Positions 1 to 7,650 are shown, counted from the stretch's first letter. The stretch: 8,240 nucleotides of DNA from JBBSMX01 sp038232935 (GCA_038232935.1 JBBSMX010000165.1:1-8240); one strand, 5' to 3'. Program-made: numbers and translations. The notes: generated by a model from the letters alone, not told the origin.

Positions 1-68
1 GAGAAGACGCGCTGGGCGGCCAGGAGGAAGGCGATGTAATCAGCCTCGGAGCAGCGGGGAGCGTTCAT
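1..68 (-). CDS. Transposase N-terminus, IS701-like, cut by window edge
   Basis: Reading the minus strand from an ATG at 68 gives MNAPRCSEADYIAFLLAAQ followed by RVFS, open to the window edge (22 full codons). This opening matches what I remember of the N-terminus of a widespread group of DDE transposases usually annotated as IS701-like (IS4-type), which start M-N-x-P-R-C and continue D-Y-I-x-F-L-x-A-A-Q-R-V-F. Third positions are mostly G/C, as expected for coding DNA here. The catalytic domain would lie to the left, outside the window, so I cannot tell whether the gene is intact. The gene points away from dinB, so its 5' leader and the IS terminus should lie between 69 and dinB. The family call rests on only 22 residues. 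Confidence 0.72.
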   Translation of the reverse strand, partial: MNAPRCSEADYIAFLLAAQRVF

Positions 69-139
69 GAGAGAGCATGCAGAGGGTGCCGATGAAACGC
101 CCTGGAGCGCCGAGAGTCTCAACTGCGTAACTCCTATGA
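1..139 (-). mobile_element. Outer (5') end of an insertion sequence
   Basis: The transposase start at 68 implies that an IS terminus lies just to the right of it. On the minus strand the sequence around 118-139 reads TCATAGGAGTTACGCAGTTG, the sort of motif I associate with terminal repeats of this transposase group. I therefore put the IS end near 139. The exact boundary, the partner inverted repeat and any target-site duplication cannot be seen, because the other end is outside the window. The ATG at 67 that could extend dinB leftward lies within this element and is probably irrelevant. Confidence 0.5.
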
Positions 140-162
140 CATTCAGATGCGGCTCGTATAAC
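136..162 (+). promoter_or_regulatory. Candidate dinB promoter at the IS junction
   Basis: ATGACA (136-141, five of six matches to TTGACA) is followed by TATAAC (157-162, five of six to TATAAT). The spacer is 15 bp, shorter than the usual 16-18. The start codon of dinB is 30 bp downstream. The -35-like hexamer falls on the presumed IS end and the -10-like hexamer outside it, which would make this a hybrid promoter. If the host uses Bacteroidota-type promoters, the sigma-70 match means less. Weak evidence. Confidence 0.25.
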
Positions 163-192
163 TTGGGCGTCCTCATTCCACCGCCGCGCCCC

Positions 193-723
193 ATGTCGCA
201 CCTCCTCATTTCCCGACCCGAACCGGGCGAGTTCGCGCCCTACTACGCCCGCTACCTCGGCGCCGTACCGGGCGGCGACCTGCTCCGGCTGCTGGAGGAG
301 CAGGGAGCGGAGATGCTGGACCTGCTGCGCGCCTTTGGCGAGGCGCAGGGCACACACCGCTACGCGCCGGGCAAGTGGAGCGTGAAGGAGGTCATCGGGC
401 ACGTCTCGGACACCGAGCGGATATTCGCGTACCGCGCGCTCCGCTTCGCCCGCGCCGACGCGACGCCGCTGCCCGGCTTTGAGCAGGACGACTATGTGGC
501 CGCCGCAGGGTTCGACCGCCGTGCGCTCGCGGACCTCGCCGAGGAGTTCGCGGACGTGCGCAAGGCGACGATCAAGCTGTTCGCCGGGCTCGACGCGCGC
601 GCCCTGACGCGAGCCGGGATTGCCAGCAGCCACCCGATGACGGTTCGGGCGGCGGCGTGGATCATCGCCGGGCACGAGCAGCACCACGCCCGGATACTGC
701 GGGAGCGGTACCTGACGGAATAA
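193..723 (+). CDS. DinB-family (DinB_2/YfiT-like) putative metalloenzyme
   Basis: A 176-residue protein of the DinB/YfiT-like four-helix-bundle superfamily, at the family's usual length. The expected three metal-binding histidines are visible: H70 in VIGHVSDTER, and H161 and H165 in GHEQHHARIL near the C-terminus. The segment around 58-70 (YAPGKWSVKEVIGH) is the typical lead-in to the first histidine. Members bind a divalent metal; many act as thiol-dependent transferases (bacillithiol or mycothiol S-transferases) and many have no known substrate. The substrate here cannot be told from sequence. No signal peptide or membrane segment is seen, so it is probably cytoplasmic. I chose ATG 193 because the protein then begins just before the first family-like helix; the in-frame ATG at 67 would add 42 uncharacteristic residues from the IS end. 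No Shine-Dalgarno sequence precedes the start. The MBL gene follows 76 bp downstream on the same strand. Confidence 0.88.
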   Translation: MSHLLISRPEPGEFAPYYARYLGAVPGGDLLRLLEEQGAEMLDLLRAFGEAQGTHRYAPGKWSVKEVIGHVSDTERIFAYRALRFARADATPLPGFEQDDYVAAAGFDRRALADLAEEFADVRKATIKLFAGLDARALTRAGIASSHPMTVRAAAWIIAGHEQHHARILRERYLTE

Positions 724-799
724 CGGAACGGCAGACGGCACACAACGGGAGGGAAGGCGTACAATCCGCCTCGTCTCCTCTCTCCCTTCTGTGCTTGCC
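724..799 (+). promoter_or_regulatory. dinB-MBL spacer with a possible -10 box
   Basis: This 76-bp gap contains TACAAT at 760-765, a good -10 match 34 bp before the MBL ATG. The hexamer 17 bp upstream (GGCACA, 737-742) matches TTGACA at only three of six positions. The gap shows no hairpin with a T-run, so read-through from dinB is possible. A purine-rich GGGAGGGAAGG lies too far from the start codon to be its ribosome binding site. Confidence 0.2.
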
Positions 800-1723
800 A
801 TGCCACTCGACACCTCTTCCGAAGGCCCCGCCGGCCTGTACCCCGTCGCGCCCGGCGTCGCCCGCCTGCCCATCTTCTTTGTAAACGTCTACTTCGTCGG
901 GGAGCCCGGTGGCCCGTGGGTCGTCGTGGATACCGGACTGCCGGGGGCGGGCGGGTGGATCCGTCGTGCCGCCGAAGCTCGCTACGGGGCCGGAGCTCGG
1001 CCCGAGGCGATCGTGCTCACGCACGGCCACTTCGACCACGCCGGGAACGCCCGCGACCTCGCCGACGCGTGGGGCGTCCCGATCTACGCGCACGAACTCG
1101 AGTTGCCTTACCTCACCGGCCGCTCGGACTACCCGCCCAAAGACCCGACCATGGGTGGAGCTATCGCTTTTCTCGCGCGCTTCTTCCCGGCGAGCGGGTA
1201 CGATTTCGGCCGCCGCGTGCGCGTCCTGCCGGAAGACGGCTCGGTGCCCGGCGTGCCGGGCTGGCGGTGGCATCACACGCCGGGGCACTCCGCCGGCCAC
1301 GTCTCGCTCTTCCGCGAGCGCGACCGGCTACTCCTCGCCGGCGACGCCTTCGCCACGATGGACCTCGACTCGTGGACGAGTCAGCTCACGCACGCTCGCG
1401 AACTGGCGCGCCCGCCCGTACCGTTCACCACAGATTGGCTCGCCGCCCGTGCCAGCATCCGGCGGCTCGCCGATCTGGAGCCGTCGGCCATCGGTGCCGG
1501 GCACGGTCGCGAGCTGACGGGCTCCGAGGTGGGAAGACGGCTGCGCGACTATGCCCAAAACGTTGAGGTGCCGGAGCATGGGCGCTACGTCGGCACGCCC
1601 GCTGTGACGGACCGGACGGGCGTCGTCGCCGTGCCGCCGCCCGTCCGCGACCCGATCCCCGCCCGCGTTGCGGTGGGTACGGCGGTAGCGATGGTGCTGG
1701 CCGGGCTCCTCCGGCGGCACTAG
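800..1723 (+). CDS. MBL-fold metallo-hydrolase with hydrophobic C-terminal tail
   Basis: A 307-residue metallo-beta-lactamase-fold hydrolase. All five metal-site motifs are present: D44 in VVVDTGLPG; H75-x-H77-x-D79-H80 in LTHGHFDHAGN; H163 in TPGHSAGH; D182 in LLLAGDAF; and H235 in GAGHGREL. This is a complete dinuclear zinc site in the glyoxalase II-like part of the superfamily; the substrate cannot be assigned. After the catalytic domain, a Pro-rich linker (about 276-287, VVAVPPPVRDPIP) leads to a short hydrophobic stretch (about 289-304) ending in RRH, which could be a C-terminal membrane anchor or a terminal helix. I prefer ATG 800; an in-frame GTG at 791 would add only three residues. 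It may be co-transcribed with dinB or use its own promoter. It converges with the macroglobulin gene. The family is certain, the substrate unknown. Confidence 0.9.
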   Translation: MPLDTSSEGPAGLYPVAPGVARLPIFFVNVYFVGEPGGPWVVVDTGLPGAGGWIRRAAEARYGAGARPEAIVLTHGHFDHAGNARDLADAWGVPIYAHELELPYLTGRSDYPPKDPTMGGAIAFLARFFPASGYDFGRRVRVLPEDGSVPGVPGWRWHHTPGHSAGHVSLFRERDRLLLAGDAFATMDLDSWTSQLTHARELARPPVPFTTDWLAARASIRRLADLEPSAIGAGHGRELTGSEVGRRLRDYAQNVEVPEHGRYVGTPAVTDRTGVVAVPPPVRDPIPARVAVGTAVAMVLAGLLRRH

Positions 1724-1768
1724 CATTGGGTCGATTGCGCGTAGTCCACGGCCTCACGGCCCCCTCTC

Positions 1769-1805
1769 TGTCCTGCCGGACATCTCGCCCCCGGTGGGGG
1801 CGAGA
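1769..1805. terminator. Tandem hairpins, probable bidirectional terminator
   Basis: Two perfect hairpins abut. The first has arms TGTCC (1769-1773) and GGACA (1778-1782) with a 4-nt loop. The second has a 10-bp stem, TCTCGCCCCC (1783-1792) pairing with 1796-1805, around a GGT loop. Neither strand has the T-run of a classical intrinsic terminator, so it may act as a strong RNA stop or 3'-end protector, or it may belong to a repeat element. I recall a similar CCTGCCGGACATCTC-plus-hairpin unit as a dispersed repeat in other GC-rich bacteria, from memory only. The position between two converging genes favours a 3'-end role. Confidence 0.5.
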
Positions 1806-1884
1806 ACGTAGCAGGCGGCGCGGCGCCATTCGTCCCATCACGCCGTTCCAGACTACGTCCCCTCGCCTCTCTAGAGGGCCAGAA

Positions 1885-1909
1885 CCTGCCCTGAGCGAAG
1901 TCGAAGGGG
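1885..1909. repeat. Dispersed REP-like repeat (CTGAGCGAAGTCGAAGG core)
   Basis: The core CTGAGCGAAGTCGAAGG at 1891-1907, preceded by CCTGCC, is a short imperfectly palindromic sequence I recognise from intergenic regions of many unrelated bacteria. On the minus strand it translates as PFDFAQGR, a string often seen in spurious short protein predictions. Only one copy lies in this window. Its role is unknown; such units usually behave as non-autonomous dispersed repeats. Confidence 0.6.
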
Positions 1910-1941
1910 TAAGGGGAGCCCACGAGCCACCGACTCTCACG

Positions 1942-4900
1942 CTAGCGGGACGCGGTGCCGGAGGTTCGGGGTGGGCGCACGACGAGCGTGCCCGTCGCCG
2001 TTCGCCCGTTCGTCTCGGGCTGGTACATCGCCTCGGCGGAGGCCGGGGGATGGACGAACGTGCCCGGCGTGGTGGCTCGCGCGACGTACGTGTACGTGTG
2101 CTCGCCCGAGTGGAGGTAGTCGGCGAAGAGGACGACGCGGTCGTCGCGGAACTCGGTGTGGTTGAATGAGCCCCACCAGTCGTCGGACCCCGTTTGCTCC
2201 CGCACGGCGTCGGCCGTCGTCTCGAAGTCGGCGTTGAGGGCTTCGAGGCCGGCCGGGAGCGCATCGTCGAGGACGACGTAGCTGCGGGCCGTCGGCGTGG
2301 TGAGGCGGAGGGTGACCTGGACGAGCTCGCCCGCGTCGAGGGTGACGGTCCCGCCGCTCGTGGCGGTGGACGAACTCACGGGCTGCCCTCGCTCGTCGAG
2401 CTTTTGGAGGCGGCGCTCGACGGCGAGGCCGCGGCTTCGGGATTCCTGCGGGGCGGCGGAGTAGGTATCGAGCGTGAGCGCGTAGTAGGCCTGTCCCGGC
2501 CCCGTTTTGCGGATGGTGACCGGAGCCTGCGCGGGCAGGTTCGCGAGGGGCACCGTCGCGTCGGCTACGTTGAGGCTTCGGCCTGCGAACTGCTCGCGCA
2601 GCACGCGCCGCCCGGCGACCTGCACCTCGGCCGCGAAGTCCGGTGCCGTCTGATCGTACGCCTCAAAAAAGGCGCGGAAGGCGTCCACGACGGCGGCGTT
2701 GTCCTGCGTCGAGGCCCAGTGCCCGCCGTCGCGCGTCTGCATCAGATACCGAATCATCCGCTGCCCGAGCTGCCGCGTGTCCGCCGACGGATCGGCCTCG
2801 ACGAGCGCCGCAAGTCCGTACGCCGTGGCCCTCGTGTCGGAGGCGAAGATCCAGCCCCACGCGCCGCCTTCCGGCATGTCGAGGTAGGCCGTCGTGGATT
2901 CGACGCGGACACGCTGCCGGAGCCGGTCGAGCAGGGGGGCGCGGTGCGACGCGAGCGGCCCTCGACCTGCGAGCACGACGGTTCGGAGCAGCAGGCTCTG
3001 CCCCTCGGTGGAAAGCTGCGCGGGGTTCTGCGCCAGCGCGTCGATCTCGGGGGCGAGCACACGGCCGTGGCGGGCGAGCGCGTAGAGCATCAGCGCCCGC
3101 GTGTCGCTCCACACCGCCGCGTCGTAATACTCCGGCTTCGCGCTCCGATTCCGCACGCTCCGTTCGAGCGCGGCGACCACGTCCCGCGTCAGATCCGCTG
3201 GAATCGCGAAGCCGGCGGCCTTCGCCTCGGCGAGGGCGAGCACGACATACGCACTGAGGTACGGGTTCGTATATCGATCACCCGCCCACAGCCCGAAGCC
3301 GTCGCCGGTCCAGTATTCGTCGAGGCTCCCGAGCCACGCTTCGACCACCTGCTGCCGATCGCCGCCGAGCGCGTCGAGGTCGAACGCGTCGAGCAGGGTG
3401 GTGCCGACGAGGAGCGGGCGCACGCGTGAGGTCGTCTGTTCGAGGCAGCCGTAGGGGTACTGGAAGAGGTAGCGCGTCGCGCCGTCGAGCCCGGCGAGCG
3501 CAGTCGAGGCGAGGGTGACGCGGAGGCCACCGAGGCCGGGCACGCGGTCGGGCGGCAGACTCAACGCCTCCTGCGCGGTGCCGTCCGTCGCGGCGAACGT
3601 CGCGGTCGTCGTCTTCGTCGTCGGGAGGGCCATGGGGAGCGACACGGCGAAGGCGTCGCGCTCGCGGCCGAGCTCCGCCGTAAACCGCAGGTTCGCCTCG
3701 CCCGTTTGCCCGGCGGTCCATTCGAAGCGGACCTCTTGCGTCTCGCCCGCGTCGAGCCGGACCCGCTTCGCCGCGTCGCCGCGCAGCGTCAGCCCGTCGG
3801 CCTCGGCGGCAACTGTCGCCTCACCGGAGGCATCGGTCCGGTTCGTGACGAGCACGCCGGCCTCGAATCGGTCGTCGAGCCGGGCGAAGCGGGGGAGGGC
3901 GGGCTGGAGCACGAGCGGCTGCGTGACGACGACATCCGTCTGCCCCGCGCCGAAGCGGTGGTCGGCGCTCAGGGCCGTCGCCATCAGTCGGAACGTGGTG
4001 AGGCTCTCGGGCAGGCGGAAGGTGACGCGCGCCCGGCCGCGCGCGTCGGTGCGAACGGCCGGAGCCCAGTGGGCGAGCGGGCGGAAGTCTTTGCGGAGGA
4101 GGTCGGAGCCGCCGCCGCCGCCGCCGCCCACGTCCTCCTCTTTCTGCCCGAAGTTGCGCTGGCGGACGAGGTTCGAGAGCGTCTCGCTCGTCGTCACGCC
4201 GAGCGGGCGCGGGCCGTAAAACGTCTCGAAGGGATCGGGCAGCGCGTAGCCGATCAGGTTGAGCACGCCCGCATCGGCCGCCGAGAAGGCGATCTCGCCC
4301 GCGACGCCGCGCCCGTTCGCGCCCGTCAACCGGAGGTCGACCGTCACCTCGTCGCCCGGCCGGTACTGCTCCTCGTTCGGTTCCACTTCGACCCGCAGGT
4401 GCCGCACGCCGGGATCGACGCGGAGCGTGGTGTAGCCGATCTTGAACGACGGTGCGCCCGCGTCGTCGGTGGCAGACGGCGGAGCCGCGCGGCCGTTGAG
4501 CAGCACGACGCTGACGAACACGTTGGGCAGGTGATTCTCCGTGAGCGGAATCTCGATCTGCGGCGCGCTGCCTTCGAGCGTCACCACGCGGCTCGACAGG
4601 ATGCCCTCGCGCTCGACCGTCACGAGCGCCGTCGCGGATTCGTACGGCGACTGCACCATCACCTTCGCCGTCTCGCCCGGCGCGTACGTCGTGTGGTCCG
4701 GCACGAGGTCGATCCGGTCGTCGTCGGCGCGCTCCCATGCGACGTAGCCGGAGCCCGTCGCGTAGAAATAGGCCTCGCTGCGGATCGCGTTGCCGCGCAC
4801 ATCGCGGGCGCTTGCGCGGACGAGGTACGAGCCGCCCTCGGTCACCGGCATCGTCAGCCGTGCCATCCGCCCGGCCGTCGTCGTGACCATCCGCCGGCCC

Positions 4901-7650
4901 ATCGGCTCCTCGACCGTTTCGCTCCGCCACCGCAGCCGCCCGTCGGCCCCGACCTCGCGCACGCTGTTCCACTGCCGCCGGATCAGCTCGACCGTCACCC
5001 CTTTACTCCCGACGGGCCGTCCTGCCGGATCGACCGTCACGATGTCGAGCTGCATCGCGTCGCGCTCGCTGAGGTCGAGGAACGTGGTGCGCGGGCGGAG
5101 GCCGACGTAAAAGAGGCCGGGGTGGAGCGGGACCGTCGTGCGGCCGGACTGCGTCTGCCGCGCGGGATCAGTGACGGTGCCCTCCCACCGGAGTTCGCGC
5201 GGCGAGCCGTTCTCGTTGCCCGTGAGTGGGATACGGAGCGCCACCGTCCCGTCGCCGTCCAGCACGGTGTCACGCCGGGCGATTTCGTCGTAGCCGTAGC
5301 CCGTGTCGAGCGCGCCGAAGCGGAAGGCGTCGAAGCCGGGCGGGGTGAACGAAGTGGGCGAGGCCGAGAGGACGACCTGCGCCGGCTGCCCGCCCATCGG
5401 CGAGCCGAAGAGGTAGCGCCCCTCGACCGTTCCCTCAAAGAAGTCGCCGACGACGTAGGCCGGGGCGGGGGTACGCGCCGTGACGTCGAACCCGGCGCGG
5501 CGGAACGCCTCGACGCGGAACGTGCCGCTCGCGAGGTCGCCCTGCTCCCACGGCTCGCGGCTCGCCGCCGCGGTGTCGGCGGCGTAGGCGATGCGGACGG
5601 TGTAGACGCCCTGCGCCGCGCTCGCCGGGGCCGTCCAGTCGAGGTCGAACGTCCCCCAGTCGCTCGGGAGCACGCGGCGGTCGAGGACGGTCTCGTCGCG
5701 CGGGCTGCGGACGAAGACGCGGACGCTGTCGCGGATGGCCCGCCAGTCGCCGTCGGTTTTGGAGCGGAGGATCGCTTTCAGAAACGCCGTCTCGCCCGCG
5801 CGATAGAGGCCTCGATCCGTGAAGACGGTGCCGGCCGCTTGCCTCGGCTCGGGGTTCCAGTCGACGGCCACGTCGAAGCGGTACGGCTCCAGCCCGTCCT
5901 GGTACATCGAGGCCGTAAACGCGAGGTCGCCGCCCTTCTCGACGAAGACGAACTGCTGCGGCTCGTTCCACGGATTCGGCTTCTCGATTCCCAGCCCGGC
6001 CCAGCCCGGCCCCTGCACTCGTCCGGTGCGGTCGGTCGTGCCCTGCCAGCGGACGCGGTTGGTGCCGTCGCGCACGGTCACGCCCGCTCCTTCGACAGGC
6101 GCGGCCGTCGCGAGGTCGGTGACGAGGAAGAGGTTCTGGTGCGGGCTGAACTTGGCCGTGATGCCGAGCCGCGTCACCTGCGCCATCGCGCGGTGACCCT
6201 GTTCAGCGTCGCGCTCCTCGTTCCGCCCCGGCCCGAGCAGGTGAATACCGACGACGCCCGTCCCCCCGGTGAGCACCGAGTCGAGCGGGAAGGGGACGAC
6301 GCCGGGCTTGTTGCGGGCGAGCCCCGGCCGAAACGTCCCGGTCGCGGCGACGGGCTCCGGCTCGGCCGCGCCCTCGGGCAGGTCGCCGTACCAGTGCTCG
6401 CGGTCGTACGCCCGCAGGACCGGCACGATCTGATCTGCCCGCAGCCGCCGCACCCCGACGCGCACCGACTCGACGTTCGTGACGTGGAGCGGGAGCGCGG
6501 TCGACTGCTCGGCGTCGAGGACGAGGATGCCGCCGGGCACCGAGAGCGACGGCTCGTACGCGCGGGTCGCAAAGGTTTTCTGATCCTGCGCGAGCGTCTG
6601 CCCGAACGCGTCGGTGAGATTGCGGACGGTGAGGGTGTAGCTCGTCTCCGGCGCGAGCTCGAACGGGAGCGTGTGCTCGGCGCTGACGGCCCCGTCGCGG
6701 GCTTCGATGCCGGGCGGGAGCGCGGCAACCGGGTCGAGGCGGACGGCGCGGCGGAGGTCGCCGAAGCGGACGGGCGTCGAGAACGTCAGTCGGACGCCTC
6801 GGCGCGGGTCGAGGCGCGGGTTCTCGTCGTAGTACGGTCGGTCCTGATCGACGCGGACGAGCCGGAGCGGGCCGTACGTCGTAAAGGCGACCGTCGTCGT
6901 GTCCGCCATCCCGAGCGGGCCGACGGCGGAGGGGAGGCCGGGGAGTAGGCGGAGCGTGTACGCGGTCCCGCCTGCGAGGGCCTGCGCCGGTCGGACGACG
7001 AGCGTGCTGTCGCCGTCGGCCGTCACCTGCACGTCCACACGGTCGTTCCCGGTGCGGGTGAGAATCACGAAGCGGGTCGCCGCGCCTGCATTGACGGGCT
7101 GATTGAAGTCTAGCCGGAGCGGGGCAGAGGGCTCGGCGTACGGCTCGCCCCGTGCCGGGGTCGATTCGGCGAGCTGCGGGCGTGGCGTCTCGAAGCGCCA
7201 CTCGAACGGCTCCGAGCGCTCGCCGTCCACGCTCGGCAGCGCGGCGAGCCGCATGCGAAACGGCGTGGCAGGAGGGAGGGGGGCGCTCGGCGTAAACACG
7301 AGCGTCTGCGTCCCGTCCCACGCGAGCGTGCCCGCTACGGCGGGATCGAGCGTGAGCGTGTTCGGGTCGACGCGGGGCGCGTCGCCGAGCGGCACCATCG
7401 GCCGGCTGAAGGTCACGGCGACGGGCTGATCGGGGGCCATCGTTTGCGTCGGCCCGTACGGCGTCGCGCTCATCACCCGCAGCGGCCCGCCGAGCGTCGG
7501 CACGAACGCACGGCCGTCCGTCTCCACGTCGAGCGCGACCTCCTCGATTCCGAAGCCGCCCTCGCCAGATTCACGCGTGGATTTGCACGCCGCGAGCGCG
7601 GCGAGGCAGGCGAAGACGAGCACGCACGCGGCGAGCAGGCGACGGTTCAT
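1942..7650 (-). CDS. Lipid-anchored bacterial alpha-2-macroglobulin with CLEQ thioester
   Basis: A 1902-residue bacterial alpha-2-macroglobulin, predicted to sit in the periplasm on a lipid anchor and trap attacking proteases covalently. Residues 1-22 are a lipoprotein signal with lipobox LAAC (C22); the +2 residue is Lys, so an outer-membrane location is likely. Domains in order: Ig-like/macroglobulin domains at about 55-365; the MG2 signature TDRGLYRAGE at 611-620; the next macroglobulin domain from FRVEAFRR at 711; a Gly-rich loop at 1175-1181; the A2M domain beginning RKDFRPLAHWAP at 1186; the thioester domain with YPYGCLEQ (C1402, Q1405) and GGHWASTQDN further on; and a C-terminal MG10-type domain ending EAMYQPETNGRT at 1873-1884. 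The length is at the upper end for the family. C1402 is the only cysteine I find in the mature chain besides C22, so no disulfides are expected. ATG 7650 is fixed by the signal peptide. The frequent partner gene pbpC is not in the window. Confidence 0.95.
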   Translation of the reverse strand: MNRRLLAACVLVFACLAALAACKSTRESGEGGFGIEEVALDVETDGRAFVPTLGGPLRVMSATPYGPTQTMAPDQPVAVTFSRPMVPLGDAPRVDPNTLTLDPAVAGTLAWDGTQTLVFTPSAPLPPATPFRMRLAALPSVDGERSEPFEWRFETPRPQLAESTPARGEPYAEPSAPLRLDFNQPVNAGAATRFVILTRTGNDRVDVQVTADGDSTLVVRPAQALAGGTAYTLRLLPGLPSAVGPLGMADTTTVAFTTYGPLRLVRVDQDRPYYDENPRLDPRRGVRLTFSTPVRFGDLRRAVRLDPVAALPPGIEARDGAVSAEHTLPFELAPETSYTLTVRNLTDAFGQTLAQDQKTFATRAYEPSLSVPGGILVLDAEQSTALPLHVTNVESVRVGVRRLRADQIVPVLRAYDREHWYGDLPEGAAEPEPVAATGTFRPGLARNKPGVVPFPLDSVLTGGTGVVGIHLLGPGRNEERDAEQGHRAMAQVTRLGITAKFSPHQNLFLVTDLATAAPVEGAGVTVRDGTNRVRWQGTTDRTGRVQGPGWAGLGIEKPNPWNEPQQFVFVEKGGDLAFTASMYQDGLEPYRFDVAVDWNPEPRQAAGTVFTDRGLYRAGETAFLKAILRSKTDGDWRAIRDSVRVFVRSPRDETVLDRRVLPSDWGTFDLDWTAPASAAQGVYTVRIAYAADTAAASREPWEQGDLASGTFRVEAFRRAGFDVTARTPAPAYVVGDFFEGTVEGRYLFGSPMGGQPAQVVLSASPTSFTPPGFDAFRFGALDTGYGYDEIARRDTVLDGDGTVALRIPLTGNENGSPRELRWEGTVTDPARQTQSGRTTVPLHPGLFYVGLRPRTTFLDLSERDAMQLDIVTVDPAGRPVGSKGVTVELIRRQWNSVREVGADGRLRWRSETVEEPMGRRMVTTTAGRMARLTMPVTEGGSYLVRASARDVRGNAIRSEAYFYATGSGYVAWERADDDRIDLVPDHTTYAPGETAKVMVQSPYESATALVTVEREGILSSRVVTLEGSAPQIEIPLTENHLPNVFVSVVLLNGRAAPPSATDDAGAPSFKIGYTTLRVDPGVRHLRVEVEPNEEQYRPGDEVTVDLRLTGANGRGVAGEIAFSAADAGVLNLIGYALPDPFETFYGPRPLGVTTSETLSNLVRQRNFGQKEEDVGGGGGGGSDLLRKDFRPLAHWAPAVRTDARGRARVTFRLPESLTTFRLMATALSADHRFGAGQTDVVVTQPLVLQPALPRFARLDDRFEAGVLVTNRTDASGEATVAAEADGLTLRGDAAKRVRLDAGETQEVRFEWTAGQTGEANLRFTAELGRERDAFAVSLPMALPTTKTTTATFAATDGTAQEALSLPPDRVPGLGGLRVTLASTALAGLDGATRYLFQYPYGCLEQTTSRVRPLLVGTTLLDAFDLDALGGDRQQVVEAWLGSLDEYWTGDGFGLWAGDRYTNPYLSAYVVLALAEAKAAGFAIPADLTRDVVAALERSVRNRSAKPEYYDAAVWSDTRALMLYALARHGRVLAPEIDALAQNPAQLSTEGQSLLLRTVVLAGRGPLASHRAPLLDRLRQRVRVESTTAYLDMPEGGAWGWIFASDTRATAYGLAALVEADPSADTRQLGQRMIRYLMQTRDGGHWASTQDNAAVVDAFRAFFEAYDQTAPDFAAEVQVAGRRVLREQFAGRSLNVADATVPLANLPAQAPVTIRKTGPGQAYYALTLDTYSAAPQESRSRGLAVERRLQKLDERGQPVSSSTATSGGTVTLDAGELVQVTLRLTTPTARSYVVLDDALPAGLEALNADFETTADAVREQTGSDDWWGSFNHTEFRDDRVVLFADYLHSGEHTYTYVARATTPGTFVHPPASAEAMYQPETNGRTATGTLVVRPPRTSGTASR
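4108..4128 (-). repeat. (GCC)7 microsatellite encoding seven glycines
   Basis: Seven uninterrupted GCC triplets encode G1175-G1181 of the macroglobulin, all with the same GGC codon, between the acidic stretch QKEEDV and SDLLRKDF. It lies just before the A2M domain, in a flexible, probably exposed linker. A change in repeat number would lengthen or shorten the linker without shifting the frame. Gly-rich linkers at this place are, as I recall, common in related proteins, although identical codons throughout are less expected. Confidence 0.85.

Larger units (their letters stand above)
1724..1941. other. Convergent intergenic region, no gene
   Basis: This 218-bp gap separates the 3' ends of the MBL and macroglobulin genes. 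Short open frames occur but none looks like a gene. It holds two back-to-back hairpins at 1769-1805, a short inverted repeat ACGTAG/CTACGT (1806-1811 and 1853-1858), a GC-rich palindrome at 1817-1827 and a dispersed repeat at 1885-1909. The region looks built of palindromic repeat units and probably serves as the transcription end for both genes. Confidence 0.6.

Noticed and set aside
67..192. A 42-residue N-terminal extension of DinB from the ATG at 67
   Set aside because: It overlaps the IS end and transposase start, and the residues do not resemble the family; the protein from ATG 193 already has the usual length.
40..873. Minus-strand open frames overlapping dinB and the start of the MBL gene
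   Set aside because: Low-complexity Arg/Ala-rich translations antisense to two proteins with intact catalytic motifs.
2194..3429. A 411-codon plus-strand open frame across the 3' part of the macroglobulin
   Set aside because: Same composition artefact; no recognisable motif and complete overlap with a well-supported gene.
3706..6948. A 1080-codon open frame on the plus strand, antisense to the macroglobulin
   Set aside because: It is rich in Arg, Ala, Gly and Val with no domain signature, while the minus-strand frame shows a full macroglobulin with signal peptide, thioester and MG10 ending. Long antisense open frames are expected in GC-rich genes.
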